In this document: positions 12,401 to 18,462 of the stretch, in pieces | Layout: every line of letters starts with the position of its first letter | Position numbering within the stretch: the stretch's first letter is position 1 | DNA from: Lewinella sp. IMCC34191 | GTDB lineage: Bacteria > Bacteroidota > Bacteroidia > Chitinophagales > Saprospiraceae | Direction of reading: 5' to 3' | Assembly: GCF_003390935.1 (NCBI RefSeq) | Contig: NZ_QNQZ01000005.1 | Location: 1 to 64,000, forward strand | DNA length: 64,000 nt | Position numbers and translations under genes: made by a program | Notes under the pieces: generated by a model | The model's input: the letters and a program-made list of their open reading frames with translations, nothing else | Database searches by the model: none | Told to the model about the DNA's origin: nothing

Positions 12401-12653
12401 ATGAAGGAGCTTCGACCATCGTGAAACCCGTAGATACACCGTTTCGATCCTGTAGTCCTCCGTCGTTACCGTTGAAGGTCAGGTTGATTGGTAAGGGTTG
12501 GCCTATTTCGCTACAATCCAGAGAACTGATTGGGGTACAGGTTACTACCGGGGTCAAAGATGAATCGGAAGAACCGCCAGCTGAAATACCGCCATAAAGC
12601 TGCGTGACGAGCAGGAACGGCAGGGCGACTGCTAAACGTAAAGTGTTGTTCAT
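1..12653 (-). CDS. Giant secreted multidomain surface protein (partial, C-terminus beyond left edge)
   Basis: One reading frame stays open from an ATG at 12653 to the window edge, giving at least 4,217 residues; I checked the frame by translation at several distant points. A hydrophobic signal peptide covers about residues 1-25. Approximate layout: LamG-like region 40-300; BACON-like 310-400; Ig-like (Big_5 type) 405-515; beta-propeller resembling glucose/sorbosone dehydrogenases or NHL proteins 515-990; choice-of-anchor-D-like 1000-1100; three DUF4114-like modules (about 1108-1304, 1421-1608, 2118-2324); malectin-like 1710-1880; cadherin-like 2328-2420; Ig-like 2420-2670. After that, thrombospondin-3/MopE stretches (YYADFDGDGFGDP, DNCP motifs) alternate with three CBM6-like (FWLEAEC) and several PKD domains to the edge. 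It is probably an extracellular or surface glycan-binding adhesin stabilised by calcium. A type IX sorting tail would lie outside the window. Function is inferred from domains only; no catalytic role is shown. Confidence 0.9.
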   Translation of the reverse strand, partial: MNNTLRLAVALPFLLVTQLYGGISAGGSSDSSLTPVVTCTPISSLDCSEIGQPLPINLTFNGNDGGLQDRNGVSTGFTMVEAPSFNEFPSEPSDPTVPGLEAERLQVVDGRLIVTSTKGTRFQRPVGAATSNNQVNGLGVGFVAPGSVFNVSVDLAQPDFAGSAISADQQAGIWYGLDEDNFVQVALVKVTDNSQRVQLYVESQDPADPATLITSEIFSNSFQSNKSTIRLRLEIDPVFDRVSAYYTTDGGNELQVVNSRGNFLDLPAALQEGSDHDFNTNTAALTFAGIYTTHRRAAINEAISFSFDNFAVEVEDYTPGLIFSPDQLSFDLAKSQTGQSFTVDLRTNDGSTPAITLSDSPSSSAWLNIPANLTPGKLQFGIKSGLSVGRYSTTVTASADGFVTDQLVITANVTDKSGIPRITGSIPANGEDNVSLTTSISANELYLPNGLDGIFGIENGTITRSTVKLFRFSDGTQIPASVNGSGGGDAINLTPEIPLEANTTYRFVVDGVTDLTGVAFERYEAVFTTAADNGNAGGALDDVSFTRVGDVATGEYYSSLTIGPDRKLYGLRITGTIDRWDIEEQTGTLLNKQTITTLEDKYGTRSAIGLVFEPNATATNLLVYISHATGGLTNGPPWDGKISQLSGPNLGTEKLVITNLPRSRRDHLINGIVFDPSNPRTFYFNVGSNTAGGAPDGSWGFRKERLMSAATLRMDLDKLPESSWPLNAKTTMDQEAINNASVDSPTLGTGNGFYFESDQQFPDNGTYNPYYRDAPLTIFATGIRNAYDLVWHPNGQLYIPTNGTAGGSNTPASENGTRRVNGTFYNYDDPSGKFPPVPATFSNNTQRDFLFRVDPTKPIGYYGHPNPRRGEFVLNRGPVDVAGYDNTVSPDPNYRGIAFDFGYSKSPNGTIVYQSDAEGGKLKGAILVCRYSNGSDIMALIPNGPNGDILTTKIGIPGFKEFADPLDITEDIITGNLYVSDFANQSIVLLKPSDQSSPEPVVKLIPSPTLITEGTSDGVPEDPQTVFLVNAGNAALINPTAVLSGQDAASFQVNTSSVRSSLDPNQSASIFVTFNPTTEGPKVATLTVSGSNSPVSAQIEIRGLGKKGTGGSNEPSLQQILDTYGYEVDVADENPNSNQINLPAGKDYNDLLGDESGIQYFKRATDGPVTVEILGVYGPVDKNPVTAFGWYESGINTSTQELFTVTNVPASNGQTLTPTISGRTEFSPTSEVFGFYSRWPSFNDREVFLEDALNDFDAATPHHVRVYEIPGVDNTFILAFEEHTSGFDYQDIVVVIRNVDPANLVLAPEITATPEEMIFEVNQRPDGPQSETKQVTITNTGNATLDISAVRIQGPYGKNYSFTGPTSLTLAPDASQDYAVTFDPPNDNNDNDQGYQEASLTFTTNTEGGSFSLGLHGLKKWGLEGGYEPPFQDVVNTLGIGIDVGWESLSDDVTILQRGQEIDEAVFEPAGAGPMGMEVVARYSPAGSVPFGYYTKRNGEVTLNQVGTLANGLTAAQTLFPPLANGSDQFTVSTKNGFGVYVNVGGSTGVIHTEDELNSGGVAHRTRVYPARDRNGRLVPNSYVIGFEEATNGDYQDYVIVLTNAKPYVAPEPALTFEPSSLDMVANEGRLSSPYTVDLVANRDIDEDAVQLSSSETWLVLPGSYTYGELIDVRVDASLLTFGVYEAEVTAIAAGFESAVLSVTVTVNQPDADGTIKINFQDDSFTPPGGYLADVGEAYGPRDNGQTYGWIDPATGKPSSNVSGARGDERGLSNLSSDSDKLLRSFNHFDMLGQNNPHDWEIKLQNGLYRVELAAGDPIAFNSLHTVRAEDSVLINNFAPAADATFAIGVDTVRVRDGRLTLDDVGASSLGNTKIVYVDIVPVDSSAFDPAIAINLRGNQNAQGAYYGEVLVTLTATDKSGSGGIDDFYYTLNGEAPVDYTGSFTVSIPAGQPLTTNILEVTATDLLDNTASKSRSFDLVPFTGAQLRVENMTNIRGEDRGWPFEDWFSFTKIDRAYNFRGDSTSSRTQNVARIHNDGSSVLIIREITTTDTDNYTVTGVDVPVEGLAIQPGDYVDVTLNFVTDEGPFRRVVTEELVIRSNADNAVDQLVHLSGSYMSAPEGSNEPTLQQLFEILGFETEMGKDSRGDYVLHPPSTFPTDADINAGVYGDMIYSKYFVQADPSEEVMLINFGAFHSRGSNQTRILDASGENTVGPSVGHGPYWFQSVLPQTFSNTEYVAGGTSSTIDVPFWIQMNRYSSRGGDLYGNDENEELAVRVYKAVNRDGNVIPNEYIVVQDNIGQGCDVPGNGNCDWQDNVIYLTNVRPQAVPTVSNVPDVTVNVLEPRLYDASGYFDRGFAGNQLTYSATLAGGAALPEWIVLDSLTGIFTISAEVPQANSNVAVTVTGTDHNGLTASDPFTIRVNDTDIECIVDANADGQPKVLDCTTQSVQLSGSITGGGGYVWTGPEGFRSTAQNPVVTLAGTYTLSSSGANCPIQKTVEVSAGRQPAELVIEAPLTTLNCTVSSLTLTASSSSEVTYAWYDGSNQLVGTTASIEVTRPGTYRIEATGSGNCKSIESVVIDEDNSQASAGTGGTISVCGADAPFSLYERLKSLGGNPQAGGSWTMNGMAIPDMFNPRITTGTRTYQYTVGGKNGCAFDDSELTVDVQAGTMFYADRDRDGYGDPNETLRSCVPPPGFVTNNRDNCPTVSSSNLTDTDNDGIGNSCDQDDDNDGVLDFDDCEPLNPLVGGAKVYYADFDGDGFGDPMDSLVTCALAPANYVADNTDNCPYTANPSQIDSDGDGAGDVCDGSAAGTSIFWLEAECGEVGFNWSTMQVDSASNGVIVVYQGSPSLNGPPEDTENNRLRYVIDNVQAGNYRLYGRVFAENSGDDSFWIRINGGEWKRWYQGFPYGYFDWIEAVGSPMELPDGKTTIDILFRETNARLDKLYLALDGVKPNGLGGESINCKPPANQAPIAVASLRPDVGVAPLNVRMDASESIDLDGFITDYAWNWSAGSATGAVARETFGMGEYDITLTVTDDRGETGSTTTHLSVLAVGGDDDGDGVVNEEDVCPLIPNPSQLLPTFYADADNDGLGDPNVFVENCTAPPGYVANRLDNCPNTTSTDITDSDGDGIGDICDDDIDDDGVPNDEDCNPYNSSEGRLTVYYADFDGDGFGDPNNSMTACTAPEGYVIDGSDNCPDTYNPDQMDSDGDGVGNTCDPSVVGRTNFWLEAECAAVGSGWTTLSDPEASNGEYVVFENGNSTNAPPEDLPANRVRFTVNGVQPGTYYIYARILAPSASDDSFYTRVNGGSWVRWNSGISPDGFWNWYEFLLEQETNSQYELLDGENTIDIAYRENGTQLDKLYFSTTPGAPEGIGETAVNCGALPNDAPIAEASASPLVGLDPLTVTLDGSLSQDNDGVIISYEWKWKNGGSAVGVNPMTVLNEGTYDISLTVTDDDGATDTDQVRVVVQYNDADTDGDGIRDVEDNCPNFPNPDQSQSTFYADFDNDGYGDPNNTILACVAPPRYVDNALDNCPNRTSSNLTDTDGDGEGDVCDLDDDNDGVPDTEDCYPLDPTRFEGQLYYADFDGDGYGDPADSIMACSPPPNYVDNNTDNCPQAPNPNQLDTDNDGIGDVCDPSIIGVNEFWLEAECAQVGTNWMIETDTSASGGSYVVSNEEVRSGPPADVPGNRIRFVMEKMRTGRYHMFARVLAATSGDDSFWIRINDGTWLEWKSGIITDGKFNWNEVANSPFAFRDGFNTLDIAYRENGAKLDKIHLDYDGTFPEGFGQEDPTCEGGNLRPVAVAAATPLSGPAPLVVQLDASESYDNDGTITSYQWSYGGGNLSGVSPQITLNAEGAYAITLTVTDNDGGRATDIVRVTVEPPLNIPPVAVAQATPLSGPAPLRVDLNASNSSDADGTIVAYNWNWGSGSATGRIVSQNFAAGAYSVTLTVTDDGGAIGRDTIMIRSLGEGVDSDGDGIPDTEDNCPDFANPNQEINTYYADFDGDGFGDPNQPIEACVAPANYVADNTDNCPSTANPDQTDSDGDGQGDACTGVVDSDNDGIADEVDNCPTTANPDQADLDGDSIGDVCDDDIDGDGVANADDCDPTDASIGAASTTYYADADGDGFGDPNDSLVACEQPEGYVTDNTDNCPATANPDQTDSDGDGTGDACTTIVDSDNDGIADEVDNCPTTANPDQADLDGDSIGDVCDDDIDG
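1260..4650 (-). repeat. Three tandem supermodules of about 1.25 kb (TSP3/MopE - CBM-like - PKD)
   Basis: The motif FWLEAEC recurs at about 4215, 2975 and 1715 on the minus strand, with spacings of about 1.24 and 1.26 kb. Each copy is preceded by calcium-binding thrombospondin-3/MopE repeats. Each is followed by a galactose-binding-like domain containing GDDSFWIRING- or DDSFYTRVNG-type strands and ending in LDKLY/LDKIH, and then by a PKD domain (PxxVxLDASxSxDxDG). The whole unit of roughly 415 residues is therefore tandemly amplified. Boundaries are approximate. Confidence 0.75.
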
Positions 12654-13299
12654 TAGTGTTGTTTTCGTGCCGACCGGGAGGGAATCCTCGGTACGGAGCA
12701 AACAGTGGTGTCAAATAGGGATGCCCAATAGGGGCGAAATTCAAAGATGTTCAATCAGATGACGGGCGAGGACAACCGCCCGAATACAAAAATTTTGTCT
12801 GATGGGTAGTGGGTGTGGCGTCTTAAGTCCTCTACAAAATATACGGCGCAAAGATCATATTTAGATGTTCCGGCGAACGGAATCCGTTGGGATTGTGGCG
12901 CCTTGTAAAGGCTTAAGTCGCCTAGGAGACGGTTTGTCCGAAAGGAGTGAGAAGGTATGGCAAGATGAAGATCTCAAACACGGTACTATTCCTACCAAAG
13001 AGCCTTGTGTTACAAAATATCAGTGCCTGTTTTAAAAGTAAGCTATCTAGTTTGTCCCATCGACTTCCAATAGGAATGCTGGGCTAGAAGGTGAGTACAA
13101 ATATAAACCCATCTTTGGAAAAATTGTGCGAAACGTCCTTTCGATGGCAACCCATGGGGAGGGGAAATAGACTTTTCGCGGCTTGGAACGCCCCATTTGA
13201 CTGCCGGATCTCGGGCAAAAAAGTTACTGTTTACTGGAGATCGGTTTCCATCCTGCGCTCCGCCGCCCCGTTTCACCTACCCAATAATAGGGATGGGGT
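12654..13299. other. Intergenic region between the giant gene and the exopolysaccharide leader
   Basis: I find no convincing gene here: the open frames present lack family features and overlap one another. The stretch must hold the promoter of the giant minus-strand gene, but I see no clean TAnnTTTG pair for it. It contains a short GGGTAGTGGGT run near 12804, of the same kind as the heptamer repeat at 40351, and one copy of the dispersed CCTGCGCTCCGCCGC word at 13252-13266. Confidence 0.5.
13252..13266 (+). repeat. Dispersed word CCTGCGCTCCGCCGC, copy 1
   Basis: This exact 15-mer recurs at 44904-44918 and 57395-57409, once with one mismatch at 36620-36634, and once on the minus strand inside a coding region (54043-54057). 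Here it lies about 35 bp upstream of the predicted promoter of the exopolysaccharide operon. Its role is unknown. Confidence 0.5.
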
Positions 13300-13330
13300 T
13301 TTGCGGCACTCTTCCTGTACGCTATCTTTG
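13300..13330 (+). promoter_or_regulatory. Predicted Bacteroidota-type promoter of the exopolysaccharide operon
   Basis: TTTG at 13300-13303, a 19-nt spacer, then TATCTTTG at 13323-13330. This matches the -33/-7 consensus (TTTG-N19-TAnnTTTG) known for the primary sigma factor of Bacteroidota. Transcription would start near 13336, about 600 nt before the first gene. Assigned by pattern only. Confidence 0.6.
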
Positions 13331-13520
13331 CGCGGTGTAAGCATTAGTTTTGCGAGGGGTTGCGGATATGTCCGTAGTTCCTCAGTTGATCGTGGACCTG
13401 CTTTTTAGCCAGTTGTTTAACCGATTCGTACACTAGAACAATACATCCATGCATCACCTCCTCCGCAAGGGTACTAAACAAGCTCCGGGCTTTAGCCGTT
13501 GTGGCGGTCAAACCCACCCA

Positions 13521-13607
13521 ACCCGAAATTGTGATCACACAACTAATCGGGTATTCTGCGTTCTCAATTTGTGTGAAGTCGCCCGCTATTACGGGCGGTT
13601 TACACAA
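13521..13607 (+). promoter_or_regulatory. Two hairpins in the long leader of the exopolysaccharide operon
   Basis: Hairpin A (13521-13552) pairs ACCCGA with TCGGGT outside and TTGTG with CACAA inside. Hairpin B (13569-13607) pairs CGCCCG with CGGGCG around a 6-nt loop and extends outward through TTGTGT/ACACAA with one bulge and one G-U pair. A short U tract (13620-13624) follows about 12 nt after hairpin B, so an attenuator-like role is possible. The rest of the leader up to 13933 shows no supported gene. Confidence 0.4.
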
Positions 13608-13933
13608 GAGGTGCAGTTTTTACAAACCGTCTTTCGGCCCCTTCCTATGTAGGCGATGAGCCTGCAGAAAGGGGTCCAGGCAAATTCTTTACCCCAGACA
13701 TCACCCGGCCTACCGATTAGATCCGGTGGCGGATATAACCAAATGAACCCAGAACGACTACGTCGTTCTCGCAAACCAATCATTGCATCTTTCAACATTG
13801 CCGATACGCGTGTGAACATGAGTTGCTCCGACACATGGACGCCGAAGGCGTGTTGCAATCACTTAGGCCCCAAGCCAATAAAGTCGTTAATTTCGTCACG
13901 CGAACACTCCCCCATCAGTCACAACCTGCCCTC

Positions 13934-14725
13934 ATGAGATTATCCTTGTTTCTGTTTACCCTGTACGTACTGGGCAGCTTGTCGAGTTGCGTCAGCTACC
14001 AAGAACTGCGAAACTTTGAAGGCGTCCCCTTGACCGCCAGCAGGGAGGAACCGATTGAGAATAATACGGAATTGGAGATCCAGCCGAAGGATCTGCTCCG
14101 CGTCAACGTCGAGAGTGTCGATCCGGAAGCAGCCTTGCCCTTCAACCAGGTTTCGCAGGCAGGCGGTAATTCCTCACAGGCCAGCCCGCTGAACATTCAG
14201 CTCTTTCAGGGCTACCTGGTAGATGAAGACGGGTTCATCGACCTCCCCCTCCTCGGAAGGATAGAAGCCGCCGGCCAAACCCTTGAGTCTTTACAGTTTT
14301 TGGTGCGCGGCAGGTTGCGGGAATACCTGCGCGACCCTGTGGTGAACGTGCGATTCCTAAACTTTAAGGTCACGATCCTGGGGGAGGTCGGAATGCCAGG
14401 AATCGTTACGATGCCTAATTCCCGGGTCACGATCCTGGATGCTATCGGCATGGCCGGCGACCTTACACCCTACGCGAACCGGGACAACATTCTCATCGTA
14501 CGTGAGAAGGAGGGCGTCCGCAGCTATCAGCGGATCAGTTTACAGGACGACGATATTTTCAATTCCGAGTACTACTATTTGAAGCAGAACGACGTTATAT
14601 ACGTTGACCCGATTCGAGCCCGAACCGCCACCGTTTCGGATCCCGCTCAGCGGCTCCTTGCCTACCTCGGGCCGATCATTTCCATTGCCAGTTCTGTAGT
14701 CCTTACCCTGCTCATTAGCAAATAA
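13934..14725 (+). CDS. Wza-like polysaccharide export lipoprotein
   Basis: Outer-membrane export protein of 263 residues for the exopolysaccharide made by the genes downstream. The chosen ATG begins a lipoprotein signal peptide with lipobox LSSC (Cys19); an upstream ATG in the same frame (13823) would hide that signal. The polysaccharide export (Poly_export) domain starts around residue 50 with LEIQPKDLLRVNV. An SLBB-like region follows (VTILGEVGMPGIVTMPNSR), and a hydrophobic helix (about 240-261) ends the protein. This short form is usual in Bacteroidota and lacks the extra SLBB and C-terminal barrel helix of the E. coli protein. It is 30 bp upstream of the Wzc-type kinase, the classic partner. 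Confidence 0.88.
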   Translation: MRLSLFLFTLYVLGSLSSCVSYQELRNFEGVPLTASREEPIENNTELEIQPKDLLRVNVESVDPEAALPFNQVSQAGGNSSQASPLNIQLFQGYLVDEDGFIDLPLLGRIEAAGQTLESLQFLVRGRLREYLRDPVVNVRFLNFKVTILGEVGMPGIVTMPNSRVTILDAIGMAGDLTPYANRDNILIVREKEGVRSYQRISLQDDDIFNSEYYYLKQNDVIYVDPIRARTATVSDPAQRLLAYLGPIISIASSVVLTLLISK

Positions 14726-14755
14726 GACGGCTGCGGCAATCTACTATACAGCACT

Positions 14756-17116
14756 ATGAAGAACATACCGGAAGACTTCGCTCCGCATAACTTTTCGCCC
14801 GAAAGGACGCAGCCGCGGCAGTTTGCCCCTGCTATCCAGCTGGACATTGAGGCCCTCCTGAACCGGATGCTCCGCAACTGGTACTGGTTTGTGCTGGCTA
14901 TTGCCGCCTGCCTAGCACTAGCCTGGCTTCATCTACGGTACACCACGCCGGTATATCAGGCCCAGACGTCTATGCTCATCGAAGAGAAGTCCGGAAGCGG
15001 AGGTCTCTCGAAGGAAGTCATCGCATCGGAACTCGGCTTCGAGAACAGCTATAAGATCGACAACGAGATATACATGCTACGCTCCAAGTACCTGATGGAG
15101 CGAGTGGTCAACCTGCTGGGCCTTGACGTGAGTTTCTATCACCAAGGCTCAGTTCGAAATGTCGAAATCTACAAGCCGGAGCATTTTGGCCTGGTTCCCA
15201 TCGACTCACTCAATAACGCGCTGTACATCCGGAACGAACCCATTGAGTACGGGAGCGTAATGATCCGGTTCGATAGTCCAAGCACCTTCTCCCTTATCCG
15301 GTACGAGGGAGATACCACGTCCATGCGCTACGACAGGCCGTTCGAGATCGGCAACCGTCAGTTCGTGCTAGCCATCTCGGACGAAGCCCCGATGGTGGGG
15401 ACTCCCGACATCTACCAGGTCAACGTACGTAATCCGACCTATGTCGCTAATGCCTACAACAATTCCCTGACGGTAAGGCAAGTAGAAAGCTCCGGCGTAG
15501 TAAATCTGGGAATCACCGATCCGGTTCCGGAGAAAGCAAAAGACATTCTTAATGCGCTCGTGGCCGTGTACGAGCAACAAATTGTAGAACAGCAAAGCCA
15601 GTCGGGTGACCAAACTTTAGAGTTCATCGAAGAACGGCTTGATTTCGTAACCGACGAGCTGTACGAAGTAGAGGCTAACGTAGCTTCCTTCAAGCAAAGT
15701 GCTAACCTACCCGTTGACCTGGCTACCCAAGGGTCAAACTACCTAAGTCAGTTGAATGAGGCGGACCGGCAACTGGCCGAACTACGAGTCAAACGGGAAT
15801 TGGTAGAAGAGGTACGCCGTATTATCTCTGACGACGATAATTACGAGCCGCTACCCGTAGCATCGGAGGTGATATCCGGCTTACTTGCTGACATGATCGT
15901 CCAGTACAATCAGTTGATCTATGAACGGGACCAAAAACTGGAATCGGTCACCGCAACGCACCCTACAATAACCACTTATAGTGAGTCGCTGAACAACATG
16001 AAGGCGAGCTTACTGCAGAGCGTGAACACTATCCTGCGGGAAACCAACGAACGCGCGTCACGTATCGAGGATCGTATCAAACCGTTGCAGGCAAGTATGG
16101 ACCGCATGCCAGCCAACGAGCAGCGGCTTCTGCAAATCATGCGCGATCAAACGATCAAGCAAAACCTGTTCATCTTCTTAATGGAGAAGCGCGAAGAAGC
16201 CGCCATCACCATCAAAGCCCAAACGCCGAACACGCGCATTATCGACCGCGCGTCCAGCAGTTCCGTCCCCGTGAGCCCCAACGAGGCGATGATCTATCTA
16301 TTCGCCCTCGGTATTGGCCTTATCGTACCCGGCAGCACCATTTTTCTCCGCGAATTGCTGGGAACCAAGCTGGGGACGGAAAAGGAGATCATGAAGGTAC
16401 TCCCCTACCCCGTGGTCGGACGGATCATCAAGAGTAAGGATCACGGCTCCGTCGTAGTGACCAAGACGAACCGGAACGGCGTGGCGGAAGCTTTCCGCCT
16501 ATTGCGGACCAACCTGGGCTTCATGCTGCCTAATGACCAGTCTTCCGTCATCATGGTGACCTCCAGTGTCAGTGGCGAAGGAAAGAGCTTCATTGCCACC
16601 AACCTATCGGCCGCCCTTGCCCTTTCCAAAAAACGGGTGGTTGTAATCGGAATGGACATGCGTAAGCCGAAGCTTGCCAAAATGGTTAGCAACGCTAACG
16701 AGCCTTCTAATGAAGTTGGCTTATCGAATTACCTGATCGGTCAATCCGCCTACGAAGACATTATACGTCCAACGGACCACGAGGGGCTGTTTCTGATTCC
16801 CAGCGGTCCGATTCCCCCGAACCCGACGGAACTGCTGATGGACGGACGGATGGCCAATCTCATTCACCGGCTTCGCCAGGACTTTGACATCATCGTGCTG
16901 GATGCTCCACCGGTAGGAGTGGTGACGGATGGTCTGCTGATGAAAGACTACATCAATGTTACCCTCTTCATGGCCCGGGTAGGCGTGACGCCGAAAAAGA
17001 GCATTAATTACATTACCGAGATGATCGAGGCCGGTAAATTGCCCCGCGTGCACCTGGTCATCAACGGCATCAACCCAAAGGCCTCTTACGGTTACGGGTA
17101 CGGTTACTACGAATAG
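14756..17116 (+). CDS. wzc: Wzc-type polysaccharide co-polymerase / BY-kinase
   Basis: Inner-membrane protein of 786 residues that controls chain length and assembly of the exopolysaccharide by cycles of tyrosine autophosphorylation. The first membrane helix lies at about residues 41-60. It is followed by a Wzz periplasmic domain, a coiled-coil-rich GNVR region, and a second membrane helix at about 509-532. The cytoplasmic kinase has Walker A SGEGKS (about 605-611), Walker A' MDMRKPK (about 634-640) and Walker B IIVLDAPP (about 711-718). The C-terminus is a tyrosine cluster, YGYGYGYYE, the expected autophosphorylation site. Kinase and co-polymerase are fused as in Proteobacteria. No cognate low-molecular-weight tyrosine phosphatase (Wzb) gene is visible in the window. 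Confidence 0.93.
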   Translation: MKNIPEDFAPHNFSPERTQPRQFAPAIQLDIEALLNRMLRNWYWFVLAIAACLALAWLHLRYTTPVYQAQTSMLIEEKSGSGGLSKEVIASELGFENSYKIDNEIYMLRSKYLMERVVNLLGLDVSFYHQGSVRNVEIYKPEHFGLVPIDSLNNALYIRNEPIEYGSVMIRFDSPSTFSLIRYEGDTTSMRYDRPFEIGNRQFVLAISDEAPMVGTPDIYQVNVRNPTYVANAYNNSLTVRQVESSGVVNLGITDPVPEKAKDILNALVAVYEQQIVEQQSQSGDQTLEFIEERLDFVTDELYEVEANVASFKQSANLPVDLATQGSNYLSQLNEADRQLAELRVKRELVEEVRRIISDDDNYEPLPVASEVISGLLADMIVQYNQLIYERDQKLESVTATHPTITTYSESLNNMKASLLQSVNTILRETNERASRIEDRIKPLQASMDRMPANEQRLLQIMRDQTIKQNLFIFLMEKREEAAITIKAQTPNTRIIDRASSSSVPVSPNEAMIYLFALGIGLIVPGSTIFLRELLGTKLGTEKEIMKVLPYPVVGRIIKSKDHGSVVVTKTNRNGVAEAFRLLRTNLGFMLPNDQSSVIMVTSSVSGEGKSFIATNLSAALALSKKRVVVIGMDMRKPKLAKMVSNANEPSNEVGLSNYLIGQSAYEDIIRPTDHEGLFLIPSGPIPPNPTELLMDGRMANLIHRLRQDFDIIVLDAPPVGVVTDGLLMKDYINVTLFMARVGVTPKKSINYITEMIEAGKLPRVHLVINGINPKASYGYGYGYYE

Positions 17117-17126
17117 CAAGCTTCCC

Positions 17127-18434
17127 TTGCAGCGACTATCCAAGCTTACTTCAGCCTCCCCCAAGCTCTTTAAATGGGGCAAGCTCCTCGGCGTGACCGG
17201 TGGGGCCCAACTCTTGATCCAGGCCACTGGATTTATTTGCGGGATCTTTATCATCCGGATCCTGACCTCGGAGCAGTATGCCTACTACACCCTGGCTAAC
17301 ACGATGCTAGGAACCATGACCGTTCTGGCCGACGGTGGCATATCCACGGGCGTAATGGCCCTCGGTGGAAAAAACTGGAAGAGCCGGGAGGAGCTGGGTA
17401 AAATATTGGCTACGGGCATGCATATGCGCCGCCAGTTTGCCGTCGGGAGCCTTTTGGTATCGCTACCCATCCTCTTTTTCCTTCTCCAGGAGCAGGGAAT
17501 GATCTGGTGGCAGTCGGTATTACTTATCCTGTGCCTGACGCCTACCTTTTGGGCGGCACTTTCCGGATCCCTTTTGCAGGTCGTGCCCAAGCTTCACCAG
17601 GACGTGAACGACCTGCTAAAAATTAACGTGAGCATCAATATCTCCAGGGTATTGATCACGCTTCCTTTCGTATTTTTCTTTCCCTTTGCCAGCGTGGCGA
17701 TACTGGCGACCGGCGCCAGTCAGGTTATGGGTAACCTGCGTTTCCGCAAACTGTCCCTGCGTAAAGCGGACTGGAAAACGGAAGCCGACCCGCTTTACCG
17801 GGAGCAGATCATGGGTACGGTCAAGCGCATACTCCCGGGCAGTATCTACTACTGCGTGAGCGGGCAAATTACCGTGTGGCTGGTAGCCATCTTCGGCAGT
17901 ACCGAAAGCATTGCCAACCTGGGTGCCATCGGACGACTTATGGTCGTACTGACTCTGGTGAGAATGGTTGTGGACATGCTGATTACGCCCCGCTACGCCC
18001 GCCTGCCCGCAGAGAAAAAGGCCATTATCGCGCGGTTCTTTCAAATCCTGGCGCTCGTTGCGCTACTTTGCTCGGTGATCGTGGCCGGCGTATATCTCTT
18101 CCCGGAGGAGTTCTTATGGATCCTGGGAGACAAGTATGCCGATCTGGAATACGAGGTATTCCTGATGACCATAAGCAGTTGCTTGTCGCTGATCAGTGGT
18201 ACGGCACATAATCTTTCCACCTCTCGTGGTGTCATTCCGAACCCCTATCTGTTCATCGGAACGACTATCGTGAGTCAGATCGCCCTGCTGGTTTTTGTCG
18301 TGGACTACACCACGTTGGCCGGGGTCATCATGTTTTCAATCTACGGGTCGCTGATCAACCTGGCATATCGATTTATTGATTTTCTGTACCGTACGCTGGT
18401 AAAAATGGATTGGTCCGGCGAAGCCATGTCTTAG
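17127..18434 (+). CDS. Wzx-like polysaccharide flippase
   Basis: Multi-spanning inner-membrane protein of 435 residues with about a dozen hydrophobic segments, of the MATE/MVF (polysaccharide transport) superfamily. The N-terminal part (GAQLLIQATGFICGIFIIRI) is typical of lipid-linked oligosaccharide flippases. It would move undecaprenyl-pyrophosphate-linked repeat units to the periplasm for polymerisation. The start is taken as TTG, 10 bp after the kinase stop; the first in-frame ATG lies some 50 codons further in, inside the conserved first helices, and would be too late. Confidence 0.82.
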   Translation: MQRLSKLTSASPKLFKWGKLLGVTGGAQLLIQATGFICGIFIIRILTSEQYAYYTLANTMLGTMTVLADGGISTGVMALGGKNWKSREELGKILATGMHMRRQFAVGSLLVSLPILFFLLQEQGMIWWQSVLLILCLTPTFWAALSGSLLQVVPKLHQDVNDLLKINVSINISRVLITLPFVFFFPFASVAILATGASQVMGNLRFRKLSLRKADWKTEADPLYREQIMGTVKRILPGSIYYCVSGQITVWLVAIFGSTESIANLGAIGRLMVVLTLVRMVVDMLITPRYARLPAEKKAIIARFFQILALVALLCSVIVAGVYLFPEEFLWILGDKYADLEYEVFLMTISSCLSLISGTAHNLSTSRGVIPNPYLFIGTTIVSQIALLVFVVDYTTLAGVIMFSIYGSLINLAYRFIDFLYRTLVKMDWSGEAMS

Positions 18435-18462
18435 ACGGGAACATCAACGTTTACAAACCACT

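Noticed and set aside
1-12653. Many plus-strand open frames inside the giant gene
   Set aside because: They are antisense shadows of repeats rich in GAC/GGT codons, with low-complexity Val/Arg/Ile translations and no family features.
13043-13860. Small open frames on both strands upstream of the export lipoprotein gene
   Set aside because: They overlap each other and the predicted promoter/leader, and none shows a signal, domain or plausible composition.
13823-13933. Longer N-terminus for the Wza-like protein
   Set aside because: It would place 37 polar residues before a clear lipoprotein signal peptide.
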